From an uncultured Lachnospiraceae bacterium (GTDB lineage: Bacteria > Bacillota > Clostridia > Lachnospirales > Lachnospiraceae): a stretch of DNA of 51,578 bases. This document shows positions 41,584-49,452 of the stretch, one piece after another. The position numbers and the translations under genes were made by a program. Each line of letters begins with the position of its first letter. The first letter of the stretch is position 1. Location: the NCBI GenBank assembly GCA_949051815.1, contig CARQVR010000019.1, positions 1-51,578 of the forward strand, read 5' to 3'. Under the pieces are notes generated by a model that had not been told where the DNA came from, made no database searches, and worked only from the letters and a program-made list of their open reading frames with translations.

Positions 41584-42429
41584 ATGAAAGCAAAAGGATA
41601 TAACCTGTTCCGCACTGTTTTTGCATATGTGCTGTTGATTATTCTGTCCTTTTTGTGCCTGTTTTTCTTTTACATACTGATTATCAATGCGACACATTCC
41701 CATGCGGAACTGCAAAGAGGGTTTCATGCGCTTCCGGGAAGCAGCTTTTTAGAGAATTTTAACAATGTTGCGAACAACGGTGAATTTCCGATGATACGGG
41801 GTATTGTAAACAGCCTGATCGTTTCCGGATGCTCGGCGGCAATCTGTATTTACTTCTCGGCATTGACAGCCTATGGATTGTATGCCTATGAGTTTAAGGC
41901 GAGGAAGGTGGCGTTTACCTTTATCATGGCGATCCTGGTCATGCCGACTCAGGTTACGGCGATGGGGTTCCTGCGCCTGATTACAAAGATGGGTATGTAT
42001 GATTCCCTTCTTCCGCTGATAATTCCGTCGATCGCTTCACCGGCTGTATTTTATTTTATGTACAGCTACTTAGAGTCATCGCTTCCGCTTTCTCTGGTAG
42101 AGGCGGCAAGGATTGACGGTTCGAAGGAGTTTCGGACATTTAACCAGATTGTCCTTCCGATTATGAAACCGGCGATGGCCGTACAGGCAATTTTTACGTT
42201 TGTCGGTTCATGGAACAATTACTTTGTTCCGGCTCTGGTGATACAGTCAAAAGATAAGATGACAGTGCCGATACTGATTGCCCTCCTTCGTGGCGCGGAT
42301 TATATGAACCGTGACATGGGTAAGATATATATGATGATTCTGGTGGCAATCGTGCCGATCATTCTTATCTATCTGTTCCTTTCAAAATACATTATTGCCG
42401 GCGTGACACTTGGCGGCGTAAAAGGGTAA
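41584..42429 (+). CDS. CUT1-type sugar ABC transporter permease (MalG/MsmG type)
   Basis: 281 residues with six predicted helices and the EAA loop EAARIDGSKEFRTFNQIVLPIM. The ATG at 41584 follows GGAGATAAGAGA and lies four bases after the first permease stop. A terminator follows about 35 bases after its stop, ending the beta-glucoside import operon and marking the edge of the toxin/immunity region. Confidence 0.9.
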   Translation: MKAKGYNLFRTVFAYVLLIILSFLCLFFFYILIINATHSHAELQRGFHALPGSSFLENFNNVANNGEFPMIRGIVNSLIVSGCSAAICIYFSALTAYGLYAYEFKARKVAFTFIMAILVMPTQVTAMGFLRLITKMGMYDSLLPLIIPSIASPAVFYFMYSYLESSLPLSLVEAARIDGSKEFRTFNQIVLPIMKPAMAVQAIFTFVGSWNNYFVPALVIQSKDKMTVPILIALLRGADYMNRDMGKIYMMILVAIVPIILIYLFLSKYIIAGVTLGGVKG

Positions 42430-42464
42430 GGGTATTGTTATACGATATTATGTTGACTAAATGG

Positions 42465-42508
42465 GATGCCGCATGATGGACGAGTCACATTGTGCGGTGT
42501 CTTTATTT
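42465..42508 (+). terminator. terminator of the beta-glucoside importer operon
   Basis: GATGCCGCA (42465-42473) pairs with TGCGGTGTC (42493-42501), including two G-U pairs, and TTTATTT follows. Confidence 0.65.
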
Positions 42509-42639
42509 GGAAAAACTGCCTGCTAAATTCAAAAATCTACAATTTAATTTTATAAATATCTGCTATTTCATTTTCAATAGGAAAGACTGTTTCCTAAAAT
42601 TTCTTTTGTGCTTTATTTCACCTTTTGCTTTTACGGAAG

Positions 42640-43171
42640 TTATGCCGCCAACGGCAACACCATCCGTTACGACTGTAACAGTCAGGGGAAAGTCTGCTCA
42701 AAGAGCAGTATAGCGGCAGCTCCGTTGACGCCACAGAAAGGTATCGCTATAATGTAAAAAACGAGCTGGCGAAGCGTGTAAAGGCGGAAAGCTTTATCGT
42801 TTATCATTACGATAAAAACGGCAGTATCATTTCGGAAGAGGAAGAGGGGAGGAGAAGTGAATGCCGTTACGACCTGTTAAACTGCCGGATTTATGTGAAA
42901 ACACCGGTCGGAAGAGGGCAGGAGAATGTAATAGAGAACTGTTACCAGTATGATGCTTTTGGAAATATACTGGAAAAACGGGAAGGTATCAGAAACCGCA
43001 TCCTGTATACGAGAGGCAGTGCGATCAGGAGATAGGGCAGTACTATCTTAGGGCGAGGTATTAAATCTTGTGGTGGGGAGATTTTTACAGGAAGATACCT
43101 GCCGAGGCGATGGGCTGAATCCGTATGCTTACTGTGCGAATAATCCGGTGATGTATTATGATCCGAGTGGG
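42640..43171 (+). pseudogene. Rhs/WapA core fragment A (broken)
   Basis: From about 42640 the sequence matches fragment C near 47640-47930. One frame reads LLKEQYSGSSVDATERYRY, then YHYDKNGSIISEEEEGRRSE, typical Rhs YD-repeat text. After KTPVGRGQEN it jumps to NCYQYDAFGN, skipping about 170 bases present in fragments B and C. A frameshift and a TAG at about 43033 then break it, before the conserved tip (VVGRFLQEDTCRGDGLN...YYDPSG) resumes in another frame. No start, signal or N-terminal part is present. It is the decayed 3' end of a polymorphic-toxin gene. Confidence 0.75.
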
Positions 43172-43711
43172 GTATGTAAAATGAATATAGAAAAAGCTGA
43201 TTATGGAACTATAATCCAGTTTGGAACTATGGATGATTTTTTTAGAAAACTACAGATAGAAGGGAAAAAGCTGGATGAAGTGATGAATATCACAGATAAA
43301 AACGGGGTAAGCCTTCTGGAAAAAAGTCTGGTTGCAAGAAAATTTGATATAGCAAAAGAACTATTAGCAAATAATGCAAAGGTAAATAATATTTCAAAGG
43401 GAGGATGTAACGAGTTTCATTTCATTGCAAGTAATATCAATTTTTATGGTGCTTTAGATATTGCGAAAATTTTGTTAGATAGAGGAACATCTTTAACAGT
43501 AAAAGAAAAGAAATACGGTAATTCTGCATTTTATACCTTGTGTATGGAAGTATTCAAAGTGCGTTCTGCAGAAGGACTAAATTTCATAGAAACATGCTTT
43601 GAAAACATACAAGATTATGATTCATGTAACAAAAGGGGATATAGTATCAGAATGCTTATAAACGAAAGAGGAACAGATAAGCTAAAGCAGATGATGGAGA
43701 GTAGAATATGA
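43070..43711 (+). CDS. Rhs tip joined in frame to an ankyrin-repeat immunity-like protein
   Basis: A 213-codon open frame. Residues 1-34 are the end of the Rhs core (GRFLQEDTCRGDGLNPYAY ... YYDPSG). From the ATG at 43181 (residue 38) it becomes an AT-rich ankyrin-type protein with FDIAKELLANNAKV and LDIAKILLDRGTSL as repeat units. In intact loci a toxin domain would stand between these two. The ankyrin part is probably the real gene (177 residues from 43181), although its ribosome binding site (GTGGGG) is weak; the GTG at 43070 is an Rhs codon. Ankyrin proteins are known immunity partners of Rhs toxins. No toxin for it remains here. Confidence 0.6.
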   Translation: MVGRFLQEDTCRGDGLNPYAYCANNPVMYYDPSGVCKMNIEKADYGTIIQFGTMDDFFRKLQIEGKKLDEVMNITDKNGVSLLEKSLVARKFDIAKELLANNAKVNNISKGGCNEFHFIASNINFYGALDIAKILLDRGTSLTVKEKKYGNSAFYTLCMEVFKVRSAEGLNFIETCFENIQDYDSCNKRGYSIRMLINERGTDKLKQMMESRI

Positions 43712-43867
43712 AGCAGAGTATGAATATGGGTGGTTCGGTTGTCTAAGGAACATTTTAGAAAAGAATTGTAGAATGAAATGGTGTTTTAGAGAAGAAAGCA
43801 TAGAGGGAACAGAATTAACTTTAGTATATGAGAATGGTTATAAATATTTTATCTATAGAGAAACGGG
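43700..43867 (+). pseudogene. start-less remnant reading EYGWFGCLRN...YRETGKM
   Basis: A frame of about 55 codons without a start codon opens at the end of the ankyrin gene and runs to the TGA that ends at 43878, with text such as KWCFREESIEGTELTLVYENGYKYF. Its base composition matches the immunity genes. It is probably a fragment of a second small immunity gene; no family recognised. Confidence 0.3.
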
Positions 43868-43895
43868 GAAAATGTGAATTTTATAATGTATAGTA

Positions 43896-44045
43896 ATGCC
43901 TGAATTATTTTCAGACAAATACCAGGGAGATGGATATTTAGTTGGTCATGGATCGGAAAATCCAGATGCATCAATGCCACATCTTTAAATACATCCACCA
44001 AAAGGGAAGATAATAAGGATTTTCTTTAAAGTAGGAGGTGATTGA
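43896..44045 (+). pseudogene. C-terminal remnant of a polymorphic toxin, broken by a stop codon
   Basis: In one frame the sequence reads MPELFSDKYQGDGYLVGHGS...PHL, then TAA at 43986-43988, then IHPPKGKIIRIFFKVGGD and TGA at 44043-44045. Changing the TAA to CAA would join the two parts, so a single point mutation probably inactivated an already truncated toxin end. Its stop lies one base before the start of the next immunity-like gene, the spacing expected for a coupled toxin/immunity pair. Confidence 0.5.
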
Positions 44046-44046
44046 G

Positions 44047-44421
44047 TTGCACTTAGAAACGCAGCAAATAAATAGCTTATGCATAGGCACTAAACTTGCA
44101 ACAGAATTGAAATGCAGTGACGAAAAATTTAGAAAGTTTCTGACTATTCAGGGTTATAGATATAATGCTCAGGGAAAAATTAGCAAATTGGATAAAACGA
44201 TGAACACTAATAATAGAAATGATATTTTCTTTGAATTGCATTGCTACGAAATTTCCGATATTTATTATATAAATCATTGGGATGTAACAGAAGATGATTT
44301 AGTAAATGAAATTTATAAAGATGATATAAAGGGGATTACGGCTTTGGAAAAGGAGTTAATAAAATACTTAAATGATTTTTCTCTTTTAAAACCAGAGTGG
44401 TATTGTGATAGTTTATTATAA
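44047..44421 (+). CDS. immunity-like protein, unrecognised family
   Basis: 124 residues from a TTG at 44047, five bases after AGGAGGTGA. A GTG at 44038 overlaps that site and is less likely. The protein is acidic, with no signal peptide or membrane helix: LCIGTKLATELKCSDEKFRKFLTIQGYRYNAQGKI at the start and DDIKGITALEKELIKYLNDFSLLKPEWYCDSLL at the end. Low GC, small size and its position one base after a toxin remnant support an immunity role. No family identified. Confidence 0.6.
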   Translation: MHLETQQINSLCIGTKLATELKCSDEKFRKFLTIQGYRYNAQGKISKLDKTMNTNNRNDIFFELHCYEISDIYYINHWDVTEDDLVNEIYKDDIKGITALEKELIKYLNDFSLLKPEWYCDSLL

Positions 44422-44454
44422 TTTATTTTGGGTGAAAATGCATCTGTTTCTGTA

Positions 44455-44643
44455 TTTGTATTGAGATAGCGAAAGGTGGACAGGAGAAGTATGCCTGTGA
44501 CTGTGTAGGAAATGTGATTGCAAGCACCGGTGTCAAGGGCAACATTAAAAAAAAGAATTGTTGCAAGGCGCTTATGAAGCGGGTGTAATTATTAAACCGC
44601 TGGCGGGGTGGAATCAATATATATTAAAAAGAGCAGGTAAGTG
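44455..44643 (+). pseudogene. frameshifted toxin-tip remnant
   Basis: One frame reads IEIAKGGQEKYACDCVGNVIASTGVKGNIKKK; after an eight-A run the text continues in another frame as LLQGAYEAGVIIKPLAGWNQYILKRAGK and a TGA near 44643. An indel in or near the A-run explains the break. No family recognised. The stretch 44644-44737 holds nothing recognisable. Confidence 0.4.
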
Positions 44644-44737
44644 AAAGATCGTACGAAATGTGAGAGTTGGAAGAAATAACGAGACTACGGAATAAGCGTT
44701 TGATTATAGCGCATCAAAGAGGTCATAACTAAGAGTG

Positions 44738-45662
44738 GCATAAAAACCGGTTACATATATGACGAAGACGGTAATATCAGCCACCTGATCATTGGTGACG
44801 GGGCGGAAGAGAACAGGAGAATCTCTACGACGGAGAAAATCTGCGTGCAGGGATTACCGGGAACGGGAAGAGAACTACCTTCCTGTACCATAACGGGGAG
44901 ATCCTGACAGAGTGTGAGGGGGATAGTGCGCCCGTAAGAAGGCATATCCGGGGAACCGGACTGTCCTGTGTACAGACCACACAGGACAATGTTTACCATA
45001 CCTATTATCAGGACGAGCAGGGAAGTACGGCGTATATCACAGGGCATGAAAATGCAGTAGAGAATTTATATCAGTATGACGCTTTCGGGAATCTGCTTGA
45101 GAAGCACGAAGACATCAGCAATCGTATCCTGTATACGGCCCAGCAGTATGATCAGGAGACGGGGCAGTATTACTTAAGGGCGAGATACTATAATCCTGTG
45201 GTGGGGAGGTTTTTGCAGGAAGATACCTATCGTGGGGACGGGCTGAACCTGTATGCTTACTGTGCGAATAACCCGGTGGTTTATTATGATCCGAGTGGGC
45301 ATGTATGTGAGAGCCAAGAGCAAAATGGTCCGCCTAAAACAAATGGAGAAAAAACTTTTGTATCTCAATATGATATTCCGACAAATGATAAGGGGTATAC
45401 AAAATCTAGCCTTGAATTGGGCCAAAAGGTTCATAAGGAATATAAGGCAGAAGATATAGATGATGTATCTAAATTTAAAGAATATGTTCTGCCGAGTGGG
45501 AAAAGAGTTGATTTTATTGATTTTGATACCAAAACAGTGTATGAATTGAAACCAAATAATCCGAATCAAATAAAAAAAGGGACAAAACAGCTAGAAAATT
45601 ACCTTAAAGAAATTGAAGAAAAGTTTGGAAAAGGGTGGAAGGGTATTTTAGATACATATTAA
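44738..45662 (+). pseudogene. Rhs core fragment B carrying a PD-(D/E)XK nuclease tip
   Basis: The fragment begins in Rhs text (YIYDEDGNISHLIIGDG), jumps by internal deletion at about 44800 into EQENLYDGENLRAG, and is then open to 45662 with no start codon. The core is complete from there: YHTYYQDEQGSTAYITGHENAVENLYQYDAFGN, RARYYNPVVGRFLQEDTYRG, VYYDPSG. The last 122 residues are the toxin: KRVDFIDFDTKTVYELKPN followed by KKGTKQLENYLKEIE. Asp in VDFID, the E-L-K triad and the KQL Gln fit a restriction-endonuclease-fold toxin. The toxin is intact, but without a start or secretion part it is probably silent. Its immunity candidate follows at 45831. Confidence 0.65.
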
Positions 45663-45668
45663 TTTAAG

Positions 45669-45786
45669 GCGTTAGTCAATAAGTGGATATATAGCCGATT
45701 TTAGTGCTTAAATATTAGGAAATAATTACTTGTAAATGGGATAAGAAGGTTTCCAAATCTAGATACGAACTAACGCAATATTTAAA
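45669..45786. repeat. 118-base segment bounded by an 8-bp inverted repeat
   Basis: GCGTTAGT (45669-45676) is exactly inverted as ACTAACGC (45779-45786), framing the gap between the nuclease tip and its immunity gene. It could be a small inserted repeat or chance. Confidence 0.25.
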
Positions 45787-45830
45787 TATGTTTTATAAGA
45801 GTTTGCAAAATATAAGGAATGAGGAGAAAG

Positions 45831-46262
45831 ATGGACAGTAGTCAATTTCAACAAATTTTAAAAGAATGTATTAGCAATATAAGGTTTCAGTATAATAAAA
45901 AAAATTATTATTATAACGATGAAGATTTAGTTATAGTAATCAATAAGCAAAAGTCAAATTTTGGAGATTATTTTTATATTAATTACGGGTTTTTAGTAAA
46001 AAATATTCATAATGGTTTGAACAATCCTAAAATTAATGAATGTGATATTGTAGGGCGATTTGTATATAATAAACAGGGGGTTGAAAGAACAGATTTCCAG
46101 ATAGATATGATTCAAGAAACAGAGTTTAGAAAATGTGTTGAAGATAATTTGGCGAAAAAGATTATTCCTGTAATGAATGAGGGAATAGAAAAGTATTTTG
46201 AATTATATCCAAGAGCTAAAAATGCTGCGACATTGGATCTTAAAAAATATCTTGGTATATGA
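45831..46262 (+). CDS. DUF4304-like immunity protein
   Basis: 143 residues from the ATG at 45831, with GAGGAG five bases upstream (an ATG at 45819 abuts AAGGA). The text FQQILKECISNIRFQYNKKNYYYNDEDLVIVINKQKSNFGDYFYINYGF follows the DUF4304 pattern of an N-terminal helix, a beta strand with paired aromatics and an inlg-like strand. DUF4304 proteins are common neighbours of polymorphic toxins. It lies next to the nuclease tip at 45300-45662 and probably neutralised it. GC is low compared with the sugar operons. Confidence 0.65.
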   Translation: MDSSQFQQILKECISNIRFQYNKKNYYYNDEDLVIVINKQKSNFGDYFYINYGFLVKNIHNGLNNPKINECDIVGRFVYNKQGVERTDFQIDMIQETEFRKCVEDNLAKKIIPVMNEGIEKYFELYPRAKNAATLDLKKYLGI

Positions 46263-46395
46263 AGATGAATAATTCTTTATGATAAAGTCTTGTATTTATT
46301 GATTAGCGGCAGGATATTTAGTTATATTAATTATTGTACTAATATCAGCAATATTTAGACATGTGAGAAATGTAACTCATCTTAAGGTCGTAATA

Positions 46396-46530
46396 ATTGC
46401 GCGAATCGCATAACCATAACCAAACCCTTGGAAAACGTTGGTACTTGGCGAGGTTCTTTCGAGCCTAGTACCATTATGTTTGGAACGGAGCGAAGGCGTG
46501 TCTGTGTTGGTTATGCGATTTGCATAATTT
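46396..46530 (+). ncRNA. compact structured element with a long closing stem
   Basis: GCGAATCGCATAACC (46401-46415) pairs with GGTTATGCGATTTGC (46509-46523), 15 positions with one G-U, and looser pairing continues outward. Inside, TGGTACT (46439-46445) pairs with AGTACCA (46467-46473), followed inward by GGC with GCC. The right arm can instead pair with the bases just after it (TTATGC with GCATAA), so two exclusive folds exist. No convincing gene covers it. It may be a structured RNA or a small inverted-repeat mobile element; strand is a guess. Confidence 0.4.
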
Positions 46531-46588
46531 CAACACCAAGAAGGAGTTTTTCCATTTATGCAATAGGTGAGGATGAAACCGTTGTTTT

Positions 46589-46720
46589 GGAGGCGGGGGC
46601 ATCTGTCCCCTGCCTCCATTTCCCAATGCACTTGGACAGGTATTTTCAAATAAAACGGGACTATCTCAAAGTTTGTATAAACCTCCAGACTGATGTAAGA
46701 TACAACTACACAGCCTGGAG
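46589..46720. other. two further hairpins in the same non-coding stretch
   Basis: GGAGGCGGGG at 46589-46598 pairs with CCCCTGCCTCC at 46607-46617 with one bulge. CTCCAGACTG (46683-46692) pairs with CAGCCTGGAG (46711-46720) with one mismatch. An open frame across 46428-46730 has no ribosome binding site and no protein-like pattern, so I treat 46263-46769 as non-coding. Confidence 0.4.
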
Positions 46721-46769
46721 TATTATGTAAAGGTTAAATCTTCTAAAATACTGAGAATCGGATTTTGCC

Positions 46770-46927
46770 TTAGATTTTTCTCGGCTTCTTCAATGCTTCT
46801 GGCTTCTCAGGGTTGTGATAGCAGAACACACACGATGAATTGGCTCCGACAAATGCAGAGCGTAAAGCAAGAGCTCCCAGCAATTTTAAAATAACATAGC
46901 TTGAGCTTTTTTAGGTATCGTATTCAT
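46770..46927 (-). pseudogene. AgrD-like cyclic-lactone autoinducer peptide, frameshifted
   Basis: On the minus strand the frame ending at 46770 reads KLLGALALRSAFVGANSSC, then VFCYHNPEKPEALKKPRKI and stop. This has the AgrD layout: amphipathic leader, NSSC with the thiolactone-forming Cys, a short ring, then the Pro-rich charged tail that AgrB recognises. The only ATG (46927) leads MNTIPKKAQAMLF and then a TAA. Adding one base in the TTTTAAAA stretch would join it to the peptide frame, so a one-base deletion probably broke the gene. No agrB, agrC or agrA is present in the window. Confidence 0.6.
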
Positions 46928-46940
46928 TTTAATTTCTATT

Positions 46941-48167
46941 TTATGAAAACGACTGTAACGGCACTGTGACACAGACCAAGTATAATGCTTATGGCAAGCC
47001 TGTCATGAGAGCATGTACTGATCAGAACGGCAACAGACAGATCATGGGCACATGGGAGTACGATTCCTTCGGACAGCTTAAGAAGGCTGTCTCGGGCGGT
47101 TTCTGCTATACCTACGAATACCGCCCTGACGGGAAACTTCTTAATAAGTGGAGCAGCGGCAGGAAAGTGCTCTCCTGTACCTACTATCGGGACGGGAGCT
47201 TAAAGAGTCAGACCGATATGAGCGGGAAGACTGTGTTTTATGAGTATGATGAAAACGGGCGGTTAAAATATCTGAAAGAAAACACACATGATACAGCGTG
47301 TAAGCTGGCAAACGTGGATAATCCTGTGGGGCAGAATACGGATGACAGCAAGTGTGGAAGTATCCTGACAGAATACCGCTACACAGATGCAGGTCGCATC
47401 AAAGAGATCACAACCAAAGGCGGTATCAGAACCAGTTACACTTACGACGAAGACGGTAATATCAGCCGACTGACCATCGGTGACGGCACGGAAGAAGGTA
47501 TGCTTTACGACGCCTTTATGCTCTATGACCTGAACGGGAACAGGACGGGGAAGAGTGGATCGAGATTTGGCGTTACCGAAGCCCGGAAAAAGATGTCTGT
47601 CACCTACCGTTATGATTCCATGAACCGCCTGACAAACGAGGACAGAAACGGCGCGGGGGAGCGGTATGCCTATGACCTGTGCGGGAACCGTCTGCTTAAA
47701 GAGCAGTACAGCGGCAGTTCCGTTGACGCGGCAGAAGGGTACCGCTATAATGAAAGAAACGAGCTCACGGAGCGCATCAAGGCGGGAAGCCTTACCGTTT
47801 ACAGCTATGATAAAAACGGCAGTATCATCTCGGAAGAGGAAGAAGGGAGGAGAAGTGAATACCGTTACGATCTGTTAAACCGCCAGATTTATGTGAAGAC
47901 GCTGGACGGAAAAGAACAGGAGAACTTCTATGACGGGGAAGGCCTGCGTGCAGGCGTGAAGGAGAACGGGAAGAGAACGACTTTCCTGTACCATAACGGG
48001 GGGATCCTGACAGAGTGTGACGGGGATAGTGCGCCATCAGAAGGTACCTCAGAGGCAACGGTCTGTCCTGTGTGCAGACACTAGATAACAATGCTTACCA
48101 TGCCTATTATCAGGATGAGCAGGGGAGTACTGTCTATGTCACGGGGCAGTATTGGTTTAACTGGTAA
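46941..48167 (+). pseudogene. Rhs/WapA core fragment C (longest, frameshifted)
   Basis: Open from about 46941, with Rhs YD-repeats (YEYDENGRLKYLKE, YTYDEDGNISRLTIGDG, YRYDSMNRLTNEDRNG, YSYDKNGSIISEEEEGRRSEYRYDLLNRQIYV). At about 48037 one base is missing relative to fragment B, so the frame ends early at 48084. In the shifted frame RYLRGNGLSCVQTLDNNAYHAYYQDEQGSTVYVTGQY continues to a stop at 48167. Compared with B, about 120 bases between two GGGGCA-like stretches are lost, removing the DAFGN/DPSG tip. The ATG at 46966 is an internal Rhs codon. No toxin domain remains attached. Confidence 0.75.
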
Positions 48168-48186
48168 GTTTTAGGGGATATAGAGT

Positions 48187-48648
48187 ATGAATTTTGAGCA
48201 AAAAGAGAGATTTGAACAGCTTAAGAAAGCGAATAAGGAAAGACAGAGACAGGAGAAAATTGAAAGAAATGTTTTGCTTTTAGAATGTATGGAGGCTTTA
48301 GGACCCGGTGGGGAGGTGTTAGGGCAGGAGGAAAAGAAGATTGTTTATTGTAACTTTAAGAATAATATACCATTCCTTCCAGGGGGAATAGACTGGGAAC
48401 AATTTCATTTGTATACGAAAATAAATAAATTAGAGGATATATTTGAAAAGTGCAGGTGTAAAAAATTTTATATAATATGGTGTGATGAATTACCAATCAT
48501 TATATGTGATATTGTTACAATAATTAGACATATAGATGACGTATGTGCTGTAGAATTTGATACATGGCTGCTTTCTGCAGACTATAAAGAGATTATTGAG
48601 TTTCATCATGATCTTGGAAACACGTATGGGATGGTAAATGAAAGGTGA
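48187..48648 (+). CDS. immunity-like protein, unrecognised family
   Basis: 153 residues from the ATG at 48187, 20 bases after the last Rhs stop, with a weak GGGGATATAG upstream. The first 30 residues are a charged helix (KERFEQLKKANKERQRQEKIERN). The C-terminal part reads FYIIWCDELPIIICDIVTIIRHIDDVCAVEFDTWLL and IIEFHHDLGNTYGMV, a pattern I associate with small immunity proteins that end in a beta strand with D-x-W, but I cannot name the family. AT-rich, cytoplasmic. Confidence 0.55.
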   Translation: MNFEQKERFEQLKKANKERQRQEKIERNVLLLECMEALGPGGEVLGQEEKKIVYCNFKNNIPFLPGGIDWEQFHLYTKINKLEDIFEKCRCKKFYIIWCDELPIIICDIVTIIRHIDDVCAVEFDTWLLSADYKEIIEFHHDLGNTYGMVNER

Positions 48649-48725
48649 GGATGCCATAATTATGTAACAGATCAAAATATGAATTTGGCGAAAAAATAAC
48701 AATATGGAATAGCAATGAAGGATAA

Positions 48726-49232
48726 GTGATAATACATGGGGAAAAAAGGATTTTAGGAAATAAAGATAGTTTTGCTATTCAGTATGAATTAACAGATGTA
48801 TTTAATCAGTTTATAACTGGAAAAATATGTTATTGGATACAAGGCAGGCAAATAGGAAAATATGAAGAAATACTATTAAGTGATATTTTATTGTTTCTGC
48901 CAACCATAATAAAAGATAGTGGTAATAGGATACATGAGATTTTTTTTGATATGGAGCCACGGAAATTGGTTTATTTATTATCAGGAGCCGCCTTTTTAGA
49001 AAATAATGCTGAGGTTGAGAAAAAAGCAAATGAAGAGCAATGGGCCAGGTTTAACCTTTCCGTTCCGCTGGATGTACTTGGAACTGTGTCTCTGTATCAA
49101 ATTGATTCTATTGAAAATACAAGGCTTATTTTGATAGATGATAAAGGAGAATGTTTTCAGGCATATATAGAAAAAGAGTGCGTGGATAAAGTATATTTGC
49201 AGCTATATAATGAACTTATAGCATATTGTTAA
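48726..49232 (+). CDS. Imm42-like immunity protein
   Basis: 168 residues. The N-terminus (GNKDSFAIQYEL, then FITGKICYWIQGRQIGKYEE) resembles the Imm42 family of polymorphic-toxin immunity proteins, recalled as gDK..FAIeyeL...cyWi.G..iG. The rest is mixed helix and strand, cytoplasmic. The start is uncertain: the GTG at 48726 has AAGGA only three bases upstream. It is separated from the previous immunity-like gene by 77 bases. Its toxin is not preserved, though the broken tip after it may belong to another pair. Confidence 0.6.
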   Translation: MIIHGEKRILGNKDSFAIQYELTDVFNQFITGKICYWIQGRQIGKYEEILLSDILLFLPTIIKDSGNRIHEIFFDMEPRKLVYLLSGAAFLENNAEVEKKANEEQWARFNLSVPLDVLGTVSLYQIDSIENTRLILIDDKGECFQAYIEKECVDKVYLQLYNELIAYC

Positions 49233-49452
49233 TGGAAACAACTCTGGAATCGGATCTGATAATAAGAATACTGTGCCAACCGATACATATGTATTTGGCA
49301 ATGTGACAAAGTCGGGAAATGCACGCCCAAAACAAGAATAAAGTTCTGGAAGGACATTAAGCGATATACCCTGCCGAAGATATGACAGTTGATGCGTTAA
49401 TGATTTATATCATTCTTTGCCATGGGAAAAAGATGGAAAGAAGAGGAGATAT
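49231..49452 (+). pseudogene. toxin-tip remnant broken by several frameshifts
   Basis: Readable pieces in three frames: TVPTDTYVFGNVTKSGNARPKQ, then KFWKDIKRYTLPK, then EDMTVDAL, then DLYHSLPWEKDGKKRR. Joined, they look like the end of a secreted-toxin tip and lead straight into the ATG at 49453. At least two or three indels separate them. No catalytic family identified. Confidence 0.45.

Noticed and set aside
42492..42713. 73-codon open frame after the importer terminator
   Set aside because: It starts inside the terminator stem and ends in Rhs text read in a wrong frame.
46428..46730. 100-codon plus-strand open frame over the structured element
   Set aside because: No ribosome binding site, no family-like pattern, and it runs through three hairpins. 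Better read as non-coding.
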